From Bacteroidales bacterium (lineage in GTDB: Bacteria; Bacteroidota; Bacteroidia; Bacteroidales; UBA10428): 39,236 nt of DNA. The notes beneath the pieces are model-generated. The model was not told where the DNA came from. It did not search any database and saw only the letters and a list, made by a program, of their open reading frames with translations. The DNA lies in assembly GCA_016936215.1 (NCBI GenBank), contig JAFGPL010000135.1:1-39236 (forward strand), read 5' to 3'. Made by a program: the position numbers and the translations under genes. Below are positions 1 to 8,314 of the stretch, one piece after another; position 1 is the stretch's first letter; each line of letters starts with the position of its first letter.

Positions 1-270
1 AAAATACTTCACGAAAACTGGATTTTAAAACAAAAACTTGCCTCACAAATAACTAACAACGAGATTGATGATATTTACAAGGCGGGGATCGAAAGCGGGG
101 CTACGGGCGGAAAATTGCTCGGCGCCGGTGGCGGCGGGTTCATGCTTTTTTATTGTGAAAAACAAAAACAGGAAAAACTAACCAGTTCGCTAAAACATTG
201 CAGAAAATTCGATTTTGCATTTGAACGCGACGGTTCAAAACTTATCTATTTTGCCGATGAAAAATTCTGA
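1..270 (+). CDS. hddA: GHMP-type sugar kinase, C-terminal fragment (likely D-glycero-D-manno-heptose 7-phosphate kinase)
   Basis: This is the last 89 codons of a gene that begins before the window; frame 1 is open from base 1 to a TGA at 268-270. The fragment contains a glycine-rich stretch (SGATGGKLLGAGGGGF) typical of the C-terminal motif of GHMP-family kinases, which lies near the phosphate-binding site. Among GHMP kinases, the heptose 7-phosphate kinase HddA is the one usually encoded beside a sedoheptulose-7-phosphate isomerase, and the next gene is such an isomerase overlapping this one by 14 bp. In the known pathway HddA phosphorylates D-glycero-D-manno-heptose 7-phosphate at C1 on the way to a nucleotide-activated heptose. 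The family call is secure; the exact substrate rests on the neighbour because the N-terminal part is missing. Confidence 0.78.
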   Translation, partial: KILHENWILKQKLASQITNNEIDDIYKAGIESGATGGKLLGAGGGGFMLFYCEKQKQEKLTSSLKHCRKFDFAFERDGSKLIYFADEKF

Positions 271-865
271 TTATACCATCTATTTTGAAAAGGTTTCCGA
301 TACCCTGAAAAAAATCGACCAGGGTGTGCTTGATAAAATGGTTCAAGCCATTTTCAGTTGCCGTGAGAAAGGAAAAACCATCTATATATTCGGAAACGGG
401 GGCAGTGCAGCTACTGCTTCGCATATAGCCGGGGATTTTATGAAAGGTATCTCCTATCAGCTCGAGAAACGGTTTAAAGTTATGTGCCTTAGTGACAATA
501 TTCCGGGTATTTCGGCAATTTCCAACGATCTTTCATACGATGAGGTATTTATTGAACCTTTAAAAAGCTTTCTTACAAAAAATGATATGGTGATTGGTAT
601 TTCCGGTAGCGGTAACTCGGTGAATGTCGTGAAAGCTATGGAATATGCAAAATCTGTGGGCGCTGTTACAGTTGCCGTATGTGGCTTTAAGGGGGGTAAA
701 ATAAAAGATATTGCCGATATTGCGGTGCATGTACCTGTAAACGATATGGAGGTGGCAGAGGATATCCACCTGGTTATTTTTCATGCAGTGAAACAAAATA
801 TCATTAAACAACTTAAAGGCGACAGCTATTCTATGGGTTATAACTACGACCAGCGGGTGCAGTAA
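257..865 (+). CDS. gmhA: D-sedoheptulose-7-phosphate isomerase (SIS domain)
   Basis: A 202-residue SIS-domain protein. GmhA converts sedoheptulose 7-phosphate to D-glycero-D-manno-heptose 7-phosphate, the first step of LPS-core heptose synthesis, in the cytoplasm. The sugar-phosphate loop GNGGSAATASH (about residues 47-56) and a second SIS motif GISGSGNS (114-121) are present. His56 and His176 occupy positions where GmhA proteins bind zinc, with Asp60 and Glu168 as likely co-ligands. The frame is open from 215, but ATG 257 gives a start typical of the family and a short (14 bp) overlap with the upstream kinase, suggesting translational coupling. DiaA is a related SIS protein, but the kinase neighbour favours GmhA. 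Confidence 0.88.
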   Translation: MKNSDYTIYFEKVSDTLKKIDQGVLDKMVQAIFSCREKGKTIYIFGNGGSAATASHIAGDFMKGISYQLEKRFKVMCLSDNIPGISAISNDLSYDEVFIEPLKSFLTKNDMVIGISGSGNSVNVVKAMEYAKSVGAVTVAVCGFKGGKIKDIADIAVHVPVNDMEVAEDIHLVIFHAVKQNIIKQLKGDSYSMGYNYDQRVQ

Positions 866-893
866 AGAACAGGCAACCCTTTTATAAAAAAGG

Positions 894-984
894 AAGAGGC
901 TGTCTGAAAAGTTACATTAAATTATATTAGCCACCAAGACATTAAAGGTTTGTGGCGTTTTCTGAACTTTTTGGACAGCCTCTT
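894..984. repeat. MITE-like inverted-repeat element, also a likely bidirectional terminator
   Basis: A 91-bp element with 20-bp terminal inverted repeats: AAGAGGCTGTCTGAAAAGTT at 894-913 and, read on the minus strand, AAGAGGCTGTCCAAAAAGTT at 984-965 (18 of 20 identical, outer 11 bp perfect). The interior is AT-rich and non-coding, with a weaker inner repeat (GCCACCAA / TTTGTGGC). A T-run follows the stem on each strand. It sits between the converging gmhA and GerW-like genes. The ends resemble terminal repeats of some Bacteroidota insertion sequences, from memory only. No clear target duplication was identified. Confidence 0.6.
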
Positions 985-1010
985 TTTTCAAAGTATGAAG
1001 CCGGGGCCCT

Positions 1011-1424
1011 TTATGCTTTTGGTTTTTTTTCTTCTTTTTCTTCTTTGCCCTGGGCGCCTTCCTTTTTCTGTTTCAAATCCATTACCTTTTCAATCAGGTC
1101 GGGGGCTTTTTCAAGAACGGTTTGCAGCCCTTTTTTATTGTCAGAGGAGATAAATGAAATCTCGCCGCTTTTAGTTACAAGAAATCCTACCGGGGTAACC
1201 CCCACGCCACCGCCTGCGCCTACGCCTTTACCTTTGCCTTTAAAACGGTGCCTGTCGTCATCACCTTCGCCGGTGCCCCCACCAAAACCAAGCCCTACTT
1301 TGATTACAGGCCGGCATGAAAATTCGCCCAGAGTGAATTCTTCTCCAAGCACAGTTTCTGTGGTAGCTATCCCCTTTAAGTTTGCGGATAATTTGTCAAG
1401 TAATTGTTCAAAATTTGTTTCCAT
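1011..1424 (-). CDS. GerW/YtfJ-family sporulation-protein homologue
   Basis: A 137-residue protein matching the GerW (YtfJ) family: an N-terminal helix (NFEQLLDKLSANLKGI), a beta segment around GEEFTLGEFSCRPVIKVGLGFGGG, a low-complexity glycine/charged loop (about 48-75), and the PVGFLVTKSGEISFI segment that is the family hallmark. The tail is a Lys/Glu-rich coil (about 112-137). In Bacillus the homologue is a spore protein needed for germination with certain germinants, but this organism does not look like a spore former, so the role here is unknown. It follows the DUF2953-like gene after 11 bp on the same strand, so the two are probably co-transcribed. The 3' end faces the inverted repeat at 894-984. 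Confidence 0.8.
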   Translation of the reverse strand: METNFEQLLDKLSANLKGIATTETVLGEEFTLGEFSCRPVIKVGLGFGGGTGEGDDDRHRFKGKGKGVGAGGGVGVTPVGFLVTKSGEISFISSDNKKGLQTVLEKAPDLIEKVMDLKQKKEGAQGKEEKEEKKPKA

Positions 1425-1435
1425 AATTGTAATAT

Positions 1436-1963
1436 TTATCGGTTAAACATATAAAATCTGATGAATGTGATGAGCAAACCGAACAAGCGTGTCGTGGCAC
1501 TTAAATACAACTCGTTTTTATTGTTGAAATTTATCGTGACCGATACCCTGCTGTCAGACAGACAGGATGCAACAGGGATGAGCTGTGCATTAAGCGGGTA
1601 ATCGCCAGTGTCTATGCTGCAATCGAGCTTTTTAATTCTAAAGTTGGATATTATCCCCGAAATCATTTTCGGGATCATAAATACCGGCAATTTTTTTCTT
1701 CTTTGTTTCGTTTTGGTGGTATCATCATGTTTTATTTCTGCATTTTGCAACTGTTTAAAGGGTTTAAAAGAAAACTTCAGGAAGAATATTAAATAATAAA
1801 ATTTCCAGCCATCTTCTTTTTTAAGAACATTTATGCCGGCTATCCCCGGGAGACATGCATAATAGCGGTTTGTTCGGGTATTAAGCCTTATAAATACCGG
1901 GAAAAACAGCAGGTACAATAGAAATAGTACCACAAGAAATAATATTATCCATCCAGAACCCAT
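1436..1963 (-). CDS. Membrane-anchored protein, DUF2953 (YtfI)-like
   Basis: A 175-residue protein with one strong N-terminal transmembrane helix (about residues 5-25, WIILFLVVLFLLYLLFFPVF), a basic linker (KTKQRRKK near 85-92) and a C-terminal beta-rich part ending in a hydrophobic segment (LFGLLITFIRFYMF). It is only weakly recognisable on its own. The organisation (N-terminal helix, short beta region, central basic linker, C-terminal half with ISNFRIKKLDCSIDTGD) resembles DUF2953 proteins such as Bacillus YtfI, and the downstream neighbour at 11 bp is a YtfJ/GerW homologue, the same pairing as in Bacillus. The assignment therefore leans on context. Function unknown. Confidence 0.55.
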   Translation of the reverse strand: MGSGWIILFLVVLFLLYLLFFPVFIRLNTRTNRYYACLPGIAGINVLKKEDGWKFYYLIFFLKFSFKPFKQLQNAEIKHDDTTKTKQRRKKLPVFMIPKMISGIISNFRIKKLDCSIDTGDYPLNAQLIPVASCLSDSRVSVTINFNNKNELYLSATTRLFGLLITFIRFYMFNR

Positions 1964-2098
1964 ATTGTTGTTTACAATTTATGCAACAAATATATAACCC
2001 CGCTGTGTTATTTTATTTTCATAATAGGCAGGGCAGCCCTTCAAATAGGTGAATGTCGAATATGTGCCGGTAAAGATCACACGAAATAACAGGGGCTG

Positions 2099-4075
2099 TT
2101 ATTCTTCTTTGCCTGAAAACAAGGCAACTGCATTTGCGATTTGTTCCGATTTGCCCATCAGGTATAAATTATCTTCTTTCATAAATATCAGGTCAGGCTC
2201 AGGATTTTCGATTAGTTTGCCATTTCGTAATACTGCAATGAGTGTAACGCCATATTTCCTTCTTAGTTGGGTTACCATAAGGCTTTTACCGATCACCGGT
2301 GAACCTGTATCAAGTTTGTAAACAACAATTTCAATGTTCGGAAGGTCTTGCAGGGTTTTTAGGTCTGCCTGTGTTTCTTTTTCAAGGAAAATACCATAAT
2401 GGTCGTCCCTGATTTTGCTTATTACTGAATTGATTTCTCTTTGAGGTACAAGTTTTATTTTTAGTATCCTTTCAAACAGTTCAATGGCCGTTTCAAACTC
2501 TTCAGGAATTACCTGGCTGGCCCCCATCTTGTAGAGTTTGTCGAGATCGGTTACTTGTCTGGTACGAACGAGAAGGTAAGCATAGCTGTTCATCGCCCTT
2601 ATTTTTTCAATAACAGCCATAGCGGTAATAAGGTTGCCGATAGAGAGCACAACAATCTCTGCTTTGTCAATTTGTGCAAGCTTTAAAATAGGTTCGTTAA
2701 CGGCATCGCCATAGATTACTGTTTCACCTTTTGCCTGTCTTTTGCGTACAGTTTCCGGGTCAAAAACTATAGAGATATACGGAATATTCATGTATTTAGC
2801 CATGATAGAAAGACTTAGTGCCCGTGAATCCTTACCGATGAATACAATATGGTCTTTAAGTACAGGTACTTCAATTTGCTTGAGGGGGAACAGGCCTTCA
2901 ACCATGAATTTTGGCAGGGGAAATTTTAACGCCAGGTTTGCCAACGGCCTCGATACCATCATTATCAATGGTGAAACCGACATGGTAATGATGGCTACCG
3001 ATAAAAATAGCTGATAATAAAAATCGTTGATTATGTGATATTTAATTCCTTCTTTCGCCAGAATAAATGAAAACTCGCCTACCTGGCAAAGTGCAAGCCC
3101 AACAAGTACAGTCCCCCTGAAAGTATGTCCCAAAACAAATGCTGTACCGCCCGCAACCAGTGTTTTTATTGTTAATACCAGTATAACAGTTATAAGTACC
3201 AGAAGAATATTGTCATAAACAAAGTTCAGGTCAAGCAGCATTCCGATTGAAACAAAGAAAAAGCTGGTAAATGTGTCTTTGAAAGGGATCAGGTTGCCAA
3301 ATGCATTGTGGCTGTATTCCGATTCAGATATCATAAGGCCGGCCAAAAATGCCCCGAAAGCCAGGGTCATACCCAACTGAGAGGTGAGCAATGCAACTGA
3401 AAGACATATCAAAAGGATGCTCATTAAAAAAAGTTCCTGGTTTTTTGTCAGGGCAATTGCATGGAGCAGCTTTGGAATAAGCCATTTATTGCCGGCATAT
3501 ACAAGTCCAACAATAAATAAAGTTTTTAATAAAAGTACATATAATTCCCCAGGATTTACCATGCTTCCATCCCCCAGCACAGGAACAAAAAGGAGCAACG
3601 GTACAAGGATCAGGTCCTGAAAAATAAGGATGCCCAGCACTGTACGGCCATAATTTGAGGTTAGTTCAGACCTGTCCTGCAGGAATTTTAAAACCACGGC
3701 TGTACTGCTGAGCGCCGTAAGAATTCCGACAAAAACGGTACTTGACCAGCTCAAATTGTAAAACCTTGAAATAAAAGCAATAATGATTGTAGTCAGCACC
3801 ATTTGCAGAACCCCGCCTAAAAATACAATCCTTCTTATTTTTAGCAGATGTTTCAGCGAAAACTCCATGCCGATGGTGAAAAGCAGCAGTACCACTCCTA
3901 TTTCTGCCATAAGCTCTATCTGGTGGGGGGCTGCGAAAATTTTAAGAAAATGAGGGCCTGCTACTATTCCCGTAAGCAGGTAACCAATAAGGGTAGGGAT
4001 TTTTATCCTGGTGAAAAGAAAATTTACCAGGGTAGACAGCGCGAAAATAATTACAATATCTTTTAAGACGGGCAT
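2099..4075 (-). CDS. KefB-type cation:proton antiporter with TrkA-N and TrkA-C regulatory domains
   Basis: A 658-residue CPA2-family transporter. Residues about 1-385 form a 12- to 13-helix Na+/H+-exchanger domain with typical segments (LIGYLLTGIVAGPHFLKI, ALSSTAVVLKFLQDR, LAFGAFLAGLMISES, FFVSIGMLLDLNFV). A cytoplasmic TrkA-N/RCK domain follows (about 405-530), then a TrkA-C domain (about 575-655, IGKSLMVTQLRRKYGVTLIAVLRNG). Such proteins exchange K+ or Na+ for protons across the inner membrane under ligand control. ATG at 4075 begins MPVLKDIVII, matching the family start; an in-frame ATG at 4114 would add 13 charged residues. The Rossmann glycine motif of the RCK domain is degenerate (IGKDSRA), so nucleotide control may differ. 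The gene stands alone. Ion specificity cannot be read from sequence. Confidence 0.86.
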   Translation of the reverse strand: MPVLKDIVIIFALSTLVNFLFTRIKIPTLIGYLLTGIVAGPHFLKIFAAPHQIELMAEIGVVLLLFTIGMEFSLKHLLKIRRIVFLGGVLQMVLTTIIIAFISRFYNLSWSSTVFVGILTALSSTAVVLKFLQDRSELTSNYGRTVLGILIFQDLILVPLLLFVPVLGDGSMVNPGELYVLLLKTLFIVGLVYAGNKWLIPKLLHAIALTKNQELFLMSILLICLSVALLTSQLGMTLAFGAFLAGLMISESEYSHNAFGNLIPFKDTFTSFFFVSIGMLLDLNFVYDNILLVLITVILVLTIKTLVAGGTAFVLGHTFRGTVLVGLALCQVGEFSFILAKEGIKYHIINDFYYQLFLSVAIITMSVSPLIMMVSRPLANLALKFPLPKFMVEGLFPLKQIEVPVLKDHIVFIGKDSRALSLSIMAKYMNIPYISIVFDPETVRKRQAKGETVIYGDAVNEPILKLAQIDKAEIVVLSIGNLITAMAVIEKIRAMNSYAYLLVRTRQVTDLDKLYKMGASQVIPEEFETAIELFERILKIKLVPQREINSVISKIRDDHYGIFLEKETQADLKTLQDLPNIEIVVYKLDTGSPVIGKSLMVTQLRRKYGVTLIAVLRNGKLIENPEPDLIFMKEDNLYLMGKSEQIANAVALFSGKEE

Positions 4076-4399
4076 AAAACTTCTTTCTCGGAATTTTTTA
4101 ATATCCCATTGCAAATATGCAATAAAGTAATAAAAGTAAAGCTTTAAGCGTTAGAAAAGATATAAACTGTTTTGCAATTTTTTGTGGAATACTTTGCACT
4201 TTTCGTGTAAGAATTTATGAATATGATGAAAATTCAGTGCGATTTTTTTTCGGTTATCTTCAATAATTCGTATATTTAAATACGTCTATTTTAAATATAT
4301 ATAATAAGACGGTGATAAACTACTCTTCAAATCAAAAAGCCGGTTTGTTTTTGAAGATGGTTAAGGAATGGATTACAGTGGTGGATTGATTCTATTCAT
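4076..4399. other. Divergent intergenic region between antiporter and first hybrid kinase
   Basis: About 320 AT-rich bases between two divergent genes, so it must hold both promoters. No complete TAnnTTTG box with a matching upstream TTG was found for either gene, and no long inverted repeat, RNA gene or conserved reading frame. The AT-tract at about 4230-4310 is the most promoter-like part for the plus-strand gene. Confidence 0.5.
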
Positions 4400-7300
4400 A
4401 TGAAGTATATCTTAAATAGTTTTCTGTTATTTTTATTGGCTTCATTTTTTATTTCCGTTGATGCACAAAAAAGCGTTTTAAGGTTCAGGCATTACACCAT
4501 TAACCAGGGTTTGTCTCAAAACATGATAGACTGTATCTATAAAGACAAATATGGTTTCATGTGGTTTGGTACTTTAAACGGGTTGAACCGTTTTGACGGC
4601 TATTCTTTCAGGGTGTATAAACACAATCCGCATGATAAAAAAAGTATATCCAACAACTATATATACTGCATGTGCGGCGATAAATTCGGTAACCTCTGGT
4701 TGGGAACCGCCAGCGGGTTAAATGTGTATATTTTCGAACAGGAAAAATTTATCACTTATCGCCATCATGATGAATCGGACAATTCGATTTCTTATGATAG
4801 GATCAACTCAATTTTTTGCACAAAGGATGGAGACATTTGGGCCGGCACAGGCAATGGCGCTGATAAGATACGTGTACTTGACAACCAGGGGAATATGGTA
4901 GTAACCAGGCACCTTAAACCAAATCAACAATCGGGTCAGTTACTTGGAGAGAATGTACAGGCAATTTTCGAAGATCATGACGGCAATTTATGGTTTGGGA
5001 CCAATAGTGGACTTACCTTTTTAAATGTAAAAAACAATACATTCAACTATTTTGAAAACAGGCTCAACGACCCGTCATCTCTGTCATATAACGAGGTGCA
5101 TACTATATATATGGACCAATACAGCGATTTGTGGGTGGGTACTACTTTTGGCATCAGCAGGTTGGTAAAAAACAAGGAGGGTTTTATAAATTATTTCCAT
5201 AACCCGGGAAACCCCACCTCGCTTATACACAACGCAGTAATGAGCATTACTGAAGATAAAAACGGAAGGCTTCTCATCGGTACATACGGTGGTTTTAGCA
5301 TGTACGACAGGGAAAGGGATAATTTTGTTAATTATAAACAGATATTAAATGCCTCGTATGGCCTTAACAACGACTTTGTTAATTGCCTTTATTCCGACAA
5401 TGATGGTAATGTTTGGATAGGTACCGAAAGAGGGGGCATTAATAAATACAATATACACGAAAAACATTTTGAATTTTTCGAATACGAGCCGGGAATAGTT
5501 AATGGACTGAACCATAGGATTGTAAATTCTATCTACGAAGATGAAGACAACATCTGGATCGGTACAGCCGGAGGAGGGCTGAACAAGTACAACAAACTGA
5601 CTGACAAATTCACACATTATTTAAACAATTTATATGATCCTGCTTCCCTGTCAAGTAATTTTATTACCTCAATTTTTAAAGACAGGCATAATAACCTGTG
5701 GATAGGCTCCTGGAATGGTGGTATAAATAAACTGACACCCGAAAACCTTAATTCAGGAAAATTTATTGTATACCAAAACTTGCCGACAGATGCCTCAAGC
5801 CTCGTAAGCAGTTTTGTTTCCTCCATCGTGGAAGACCAGTGGGGAAAGCTCTGGATAGGCACCCTTGGGGGGCTCGACAGGTTTGACCCTGTCTCTGGTA
5901 AGTTTGAGCATTTTAATGGCAGATACGGAAGAAAAGCAGTTGACCAGGTGGGTTGCCTGCAGTTTGACCTGCACAACAATCTTTGGGTGGGTACCATGGA
6001 AGGCCTCTTTAAAATACCTTCACAGCCAAATTCCCAAATTGATATGAACTCAAACCATATAGAATATTTTGTGTACGATACATTGGATACTGCTTCTATT
6101 AGCGGAAGCTATGTAATTTCCCTCTGTCTCGACCATAAAAACAATTTATGGATCGGGACACATGGCAATGGTTTTAATAAACTTGTGATTGATTCAGTTT
6201 CAAATACAGCAAAATTTGAACGTTACGACGAATCGCACGGATTATCAAACAATGTCGTTTACTGTATACTTGAGGATAACAGCGGAAAATTATGGATGAG
6301 CACCGATTTCGGCATTTCTTGTTTTAACCCGCAAACCAAGAATTTCAATAATTTTTATTCCTCAGATGGTTTGCAAAGCGACCAGTTTTACTGGTCATCG
6401 GGATTCAAAAACAAACAGGGAAAACTTTATTTCGGAAGCATGAATGGCCTCAATAGCTTTATGCCTGAAGAGATTATTGGAGTGCGTGCGGTACCTGTGG
6501 CCAGGATTACCGGTTTGACAATATACAACCAACCCGTGGTTGCCGGGAAAGAATACAGCGGAAAGGTGATTTTGCCAAAATCTATTCTTAACACAAGCAG
6601 TATTAAGCTGTCGCACAAGATCAGGGAATTTTCAATTGTATTCTCGGCGCTTGACTATTACCAGCCTGAAAAAATCCACTACGAATATATCATGTCGGGA
6701 TTCGACAACCAATGGACACGTGTAGGTCCCGAAAGAAGATTTGCCAGCTATACCAACCTTTCCGGGAAAAAATATATTTTCATGGTGCGCGCAAGGAACA
6801 ATGAAGGTATTTGCAGTGAAGAACCTGCAAAATTGTATATAAGGATTATGCCCCCGTTTTATAAGACCTGGTGGTTTATCTGCCTGGGCATATTGCTTGC
6901 ATCAATATTTCTGGTTGCATTCTATAAAATACGGGTGTACAGTATCAACCAGCAACGCATCAAACTTAAAGAAAACGTGTCAAAGAGAACTGCCGAGTTG
7001 TCAGAGGCAAATACCCTGCTCGAAGAAAAGCAGGAAGAGATTATCATGCAGAACGAAGAACTGTCAAGGCACAGGAATAATCTCGAAGACATTGTGGCAG
7101 AAAGAACTGCGGAACTTGAAAATGCAAAAAGAAAAGCAGAGGAAGCCGACAGGCTTAAATCAGCATTTCTGGCCAATATGAGCCACGAAATACGCACACC
7201 TATGAATGCCATCGTGGGCTTTTCAAATCTGTTGCTCACAGAACATGATGACAATGAAAAAGATGAATATATCAGGATTATTAATGATAATTGCGATAAT

Positions 7301-8275
7301 TTAATGGTGCTGATCAACGATATCCTTGATATATCGCTAATTGAAGCCAACCAGTTAAAAACAGAGTTGTTACCTTTTGATACCACCCAGGTGCTTAAAG
7401 ACCTTGAGTCTGTTTACCGTCTTAAAAACAAATCCGGTGTTGGTTTATTTCTTGAAATCCCTGAAAATACGCAGTTAATCCTTAATACAGACCAATACCG
7501 GTTAAGACAGATCATATCGAACCTTCTGAGCAATGCTATAAAATATACCGATAAAGGTGAAATAAGGTTTGGTTATGTTTTGAAAGAAAAAGATGTGGTT
7601 TTTTATGTTTCAGACAGCGGCATAGGAATTGAAAAAAATGACTTCCTGAGGGTATTTGACTATTTCCAGAAACTTGAGAACGATACTACAAAGCTCTATA
7701 AAGGTACCGGTATCGGACTGTCAATTTGTAAAAAACTGGTAGAATTACTTGGTGGTGAAATCTGGCTCGAATCAGAGCCTGGAAAGGGTTCTACTTTTTA
7801 TTTTTCACTGCCTTTAAAAAAGGCTCCGGATTTTATGCCCCAGGGCCATGGCAATTCCAGCGGGAAATCAGGAATGCTGGAACCCGGTACCCGCATTATC
7901 ATTGCCGAAGATGAAGAAACCAATTATCTTTTGCTTGAGAAAATCCTGAGGCCATACAAGGTAAATATTATCTGGGCCAAAGATGGAAAAGAACTCGTGG
8001 AATATGTTAAAAGCATTGCCGAGCTGAGCAATACCATTATTATAATGGATATTAAGATGCCGGTATTAAACGGCCTGGAAGCATTTCATCAGATAAGGGA
8101 AATAAACGCTGTTGTGCCGGTAATAGCTGTAACCGCATATGCTACAGAAAACGAAAGGATTGAGATTATAAAACACGGTTTCAATGATTATATTTCAAAA
8201 CCGGTTAAGATAGATTCATTACTCTACGCTATTAAAAAAGCACTGAGTAAGGACGTTACAAATAGAAGCAGTTAA
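4400..8275 (+). CDS. Hybrid two-component sensor kinase (reg_prop propeller, Y_Y_Y, histidine kinase, receiver)
   Basis: A 1291-residue membrane sensor of the type that detects ligands in the periplasm and signals inside. Order: signal peptide (1-22, ending VDAQ); a beta-propeller of repeated reg_prop units (about 30-700; recurrent FGTLNGLNRFDGY, LWIGTxxGG patterns); a Y_Y_Y domain (about 736-803); one transmembrane helix (about 824-845); a coiled coil rich in Glu/Lys; the histidine-kinase core with H-box His929 (MSHEIRTPMN), N-box NLLSNAIKYTD, and ATP-lid motifs DSGIGI and GTGIGLSICKKL; and a receiver domain (about 1164-1285) with phospho-acceptor Asp1217 in MDIKMPVLNG. Classical Bacteroides HTCS proteins end in an AraC-type DNA-binding domain, which is absent here, so a separate output protein is expected. 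A paralogue follows after 39 bp. Confidence 0.93.
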   Translation: MKYILNSFLLFLLASFFISVDAQKSVLRFRHYTINQGLSQNMIDCIYKDKYGFMWFGTLNGLNRFDGYSFRVYKHNPHDKKSISNNYIYCMCGDKFGNLWLGTASGLNVYIFEQEKFITYRHHDESDNSISYDRINSIFCTKDGDIWAGTGNGADKIRVLDNQGNMVVTRHLKPNQQSGQLLGENVQAIFEDHDGNLWFGTNSGLTFLNVKNNTFNYFENRLNDPSSLSYNEVHTIYMDQYSDLWVGTTFGISRLVKNKEGFINYFHNPGNPTSLIHNAVMSITEDKNGRLLIGTYGGFSMYDRERDNFVNYKQILNASYGLNNDFVNCLYSDNDGNVWIGTERGGINKYNIHEKHFEFFEYEPGIVNGLNHRIVNSIYEDEDNIWIGTAGGGLNKYNKLTDKFTHYLNNLYDPASLSSNFITSIFKDRHNNLWIGSWNGGINKLTPENLNSGKFIVYQNLPTDASSLVSSFVSSIVEDQWGKLWIGTLGGLDRFDPVSGKFEHFNGRYGRKAVDQVGCLQFDLHNNLWVGTMEGLFKIPSQPNSQIDMNSNHIEYFVYDTLDTASISGSYVISLCLDHKNNLWIGTHGNGFNKLVIDSVSNTAKFERYDESHGLSNNVVYCILEDNSGKLWMSTDFGISCFNPQTKNFNNFYSSDGLQSDQFYWSSGFKNKQGKLYFGSMNGLNSFMPEEIIGVRAVPVARITGLTIYNQPVVAGKEYSGKVILPKSILNTSSIKLSHKIREFSIVFSALDYYQPEKIHYEYIMSGFDNQWTRVGPERRFASYTNLSGKKYIFMVRARNNEGICSEEPAKLYIRIMPPFYKTWWFICLGILLASIFLVAFYKIRVYSINQQRIKLKENVSKRTAELSEANTLLEEKQEEIIMQNEELSRHRNNLEDIVAERTAELENAKRKAEEADRLKSAFLANMSHEIRTPMNAIVGFSNLLLTEHDDNEKDEYIRIINDNCDNLMVLINDILDISLIEANQLKTELLPFDTTQVLKDLESVYRLKNKSGVGLFLEIPENTQLILNTDQYRLRQIISNLLSNAIKYTDKGEIRFGYVLKEKDVVFYVSDSGIGIEKNDFLRVFDYFQKLENDTTKLYKGTGIGLSICKKLVELLGGEIWLESEPGKGSTFYFSLPLKKAPDFMPQGHGNSSGKSGMLEPGTRIIIAEDEETNYLLLEKILRPYKVNIIWAKDGKELVEYVKSIAELSNTIIIMDIKMPVLNGLEAFHQIREINAVVPVIAVTAYATENERIEIIKHGFNDYISKPVKIDSLLYAIKKALSKDVTNRSS

Positions 8276-8314
8276 ACTCCCGGTTTTGTTCTTTGTTTTG
8301 TAAAAGGTTTAGGC

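Noticed and set aside
952-1446. Proline-rich open frame on the plus strand, 164 codons, opposite the GerW-like gene
   Set aside because: It is the antisense of a real glycine-rich gene; the prolines mirror the glycine codons, and its N-terminal part overlaps the inverted-repeat element.
4076-4399. TACTTTG near 4191 as a promoter -7 box
   Set aside because: It is one base short of TAnnTTTG, about 200 bp from the gene, and has no suitable partner box.
4490-6500. Repeated LWIGT-type coding motifs as a DNA repeat array
   Set aside because: They are protein-level propeller repeats in the hybrid sensor; the DNA is too diverged to count as a nucleotide repeat.
6922-7386. Antisense open frame in the first hybrid kinase, similar to one in the second (10924-11193)
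   Set aside because: The resemblance comes from the conserved H-box coding sequence on the other strand, not from a separate gene.
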